A stretch of DNA of 6,391 nt from NCBI GenBank assembly GCA_017577345.1, contig PITX01000082.1, positions 1 through 6,391 on the forward strand, in the 5' to 3' direction. Position numbers and translations under genes: made by a program. Origin of the DNA: Clostridiales bacterium. Its GTDB lineage: Bacteria > Bacillota > Clostridia > Oscillospirales > Oscillospiraceae. Under the pieces are notes generated by a model. It did not search any database, had not been told where the DNA came from, and saw only the letters and a program-made list of their open reading frames with translations. Below are positions 5,208-6,391 of the stretch, piece after piece (position 1 is the stretch's first letter; each line of letters starts with the position of its first letter).

Positions 5208-6391
5208 ATGAAGCTTTCCAAAAAGATAGAACTTTGTGAGCTGTCACCGATCCGTAAGTTTTACCCCTATGTGGTCGCTGCGGAGAAGCGCGGCGTTAAA
5301 ATTCATGCGCTCAATATCGGTCAGCCGGATGTGCAGACCCCGCCCACATACTTTGAGGCGATTTCTGCTTTCCGTCAGAATGTGCTGGAATACGCCCCCT
5401 CTCCCGGCATCCCTGCACTGATCGAAGCCATCCGCGGCTACTATCAGCGGTTGGATGTCGCGCTTGACCCCGCCGACATCCTTGTGACCACCGGCGGCAG
5501 TGAGGCACTGCTTATGACGATGCTGTGCATTTTGGATGAGGGCTGTGAGGTCATCGTGCCCGAGCCGTTCTATCCGAATTACAACACCTTCATCCGCATG
5601 GCAGGCGGCAAAATCTGTCCGGTACATACCAAGCCGGAGGAGGGCTACCGCTACGCCTCACGGGAGCAGATCGAGCCGCTGATCAACGAAAAGACCCGCG
5701 CCATCCTCATCACCAACCCCGGCAATCCGACCGGCACGGTGCTGACGGCGCAGGAGCTGCGGCTGCTGGCGGATATTGCCAAGGAGCACGATCTGTACTT
5801 CATCTGCGATGAGGTCTACCGTGAGTTTGTCTATGACGGCGGCGAGCTGACCACAGCAGGACGCTTTGCCGACATGGCAGAGCACCTGATCCTGATCGAC
5901 TCCGTTTCCAAGCGGTTCAGCGCCTGCGGCGCGAGAATCGGTGCATTGATCTCCCGTAACCGCGCCTTTATGGAGGCGGCAACGAAGATCGCACAGGCGC
6001 GCCTGTCCGCTGCAACACTCGACCAGATCGGTGCCACCGCGCTTTACGGCGTGGAGCCGTCGTATTTTGAGGCAACAAGAAAGGAATATCAGCACCGCCG
6101 TGATGTCTGCTACCGCAAGCTGATGGAAATTCCCGGCATCGTCACGATCGAGCCGAAGGGCGCGTTCTACACCATGGCAAAGCTGCCGGTGGACAATGCC
6201 GAGGACTTCCAGATGTTCCTGCTCAACGAGTTTGAGGACAATCACGAGACCGTGACCTTTGCCCCCGGCAACGGCTTCTATGCGACTGAGGGTGCAGGCG
6301 AAAGCGAGATCCGCATTGCCTATGTCCGCTGTGCCGAGGAGCTGGAGCGTGCGCTCGATCTGCTGCGCATGGCGATCGAACGCTATAATAC
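5208..6391 (+). CDS. Class I/II PLP-dependent aminotransferase, 3' end outside the window
   Basis: The frame starts at ATG 5208 (GAGG at 5197-5200, 7 nt upstream) and stays open to the end of the window; 394 codons are visible, so only a few residues are missing. Fold-type I landmarks are clear: LNIGQPDVQTP near residue 38, GGSEAL for phosphate contact, NPGNPTGT (170-177, Asn173), DEVY (201-204, Asp201 and Tyr204), the PLP-binding Lys235 in SVSKRFSACGARIG, and Arg369 in EIRIAYV for the substrate carboxylate. The family transfers an amino group from amino acids such as aspartate or glutamate to 2-oxo acids. The Lys region 'SKRFSACGARIG' differs from typical AspC ('SKTYAMTGWRIG'), so the substrate should not be assumed. 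Sharing the SAM-switched transcript with metK suggests a role in methionine or sulfur amino acid metabolism, possibly transamination of the salvage 2-oxo acid to methionine; this is inference from context only. Confidence 0.92.
   Translation, partial: MKLSKKIELCELSPIRKFYPYVVAAEKRGVKIHALNIGQPDVQTPPTYFEAISAFRQNVLEYAPSPGIPALIEAIRGYYQRLDVALDPADILVTTGGSEALLMTMLCILDEGCEVIVPEPFYPNYNTFIRMAGGKICPVHTKPEEGYRYASREQIEPLINEKTRAILITNPGNPTGTVLTAQELRLLADIAKEHDLYFICDEVYREFVYDGGELTTAGRFADMAEHLILIDSVSKRFSACGARIGALISRNRAFMEAATKIAQARLSAATLDQIGATALYGVEPSYFEATRKEYQHRRDVCYRKLMEIPGIVTIEPKGAFYTMAKLPVDNAEDFQMFLLNEFEDNHETVTFAPGNGFYATEGAGESEIRIAYVRCAEELERALDLLRMAIERYN

Noticed and set aside
5658..6245. Minus-strand open frame of 195 codons opposite the aminotransferase
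   Set aside because: The plus-strand frame carries every conserved aminotransferase motif here; this is an antisense shadow.

Overview
The window looks like the chromosome of a spore-forming or formerly spore-forming Clostridia member, probably of the Ruminococcus/Oscillospiraceae type. The reasons are moderately GC-rich coding sequence with Gram-positive ribosome binding sites, a metK gene behind a SAM-I (S-box) riboswitch, a clostridial-type phosphatidylserine decarboxylase, and a SpoIIQ-like membrane M23 protein preceded by what looks like a sigma-F promoter. This assignment is inference from gene content; no rRNA or other phylogenetic marker except metK is present.

Layout. (1) Positions 1-1912, plus strand: the 3' part of a glycoside hydrolase family 3 gene, then psd (phosphatidylserine decarboxylase), then a small Cys-rich metal-binding-type protein whose start overlaps the psd stop by 4 nt. 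Spacing of 13 nt and -4 nt suggests one operon. (2) Positions 1913-2321: about 400 bp without a recognisable gene, lying between converging genes. It holds a 20-bp-stem bidirectional terminator nested inside a ~170-bp element with near-perfect ~20-bp terminal inverted repeats (MITE-like), a short open remnant, and the terminator of the next gene. (3) Positions 2322-2987, minus strand: the SpoIIQ-like M23/LytM protein with its own promoter. (4) Positions 3103-3747, plus strand, divergent: a membrane-anchored extracytoplasmic protein of unknown function that seems to have two beta-sandwich repeats, ended by a strong terminator. (5) Positions 3787-6391, plus strand: a good housekeeping promoter, a SAM-I riboswitch with its terminator, metK, and a class I PLP aminotransferase that runs off the window end.

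How it works together. The last unit is a classical SAM feedback operon: when SAM is high the leader terminates, lowering MetK and the co-transcribed aminotransferase. The first unit combines cell-wall sugar hydrolysis (GH3 fold), phosphatidylethanolamine synthesis (Psd) and a metal-binding protein; its logic is not obvious. Three enzyme-fold proteins here differ from the textbook active site: the GH3 protein lacks the NagZ-type acid/base His, Psd has Val where E. coli has the triad His147, and the M23 protein has Asn where LytM has a catalytic His. No unmistakably new system (phage, CRISPR, defence, toxin-antitoxin) is visible; the best leads are the inverted-repeat element, the sigma-F-like promoter with the SpoIIQ-like gene, and the residue substitutions.
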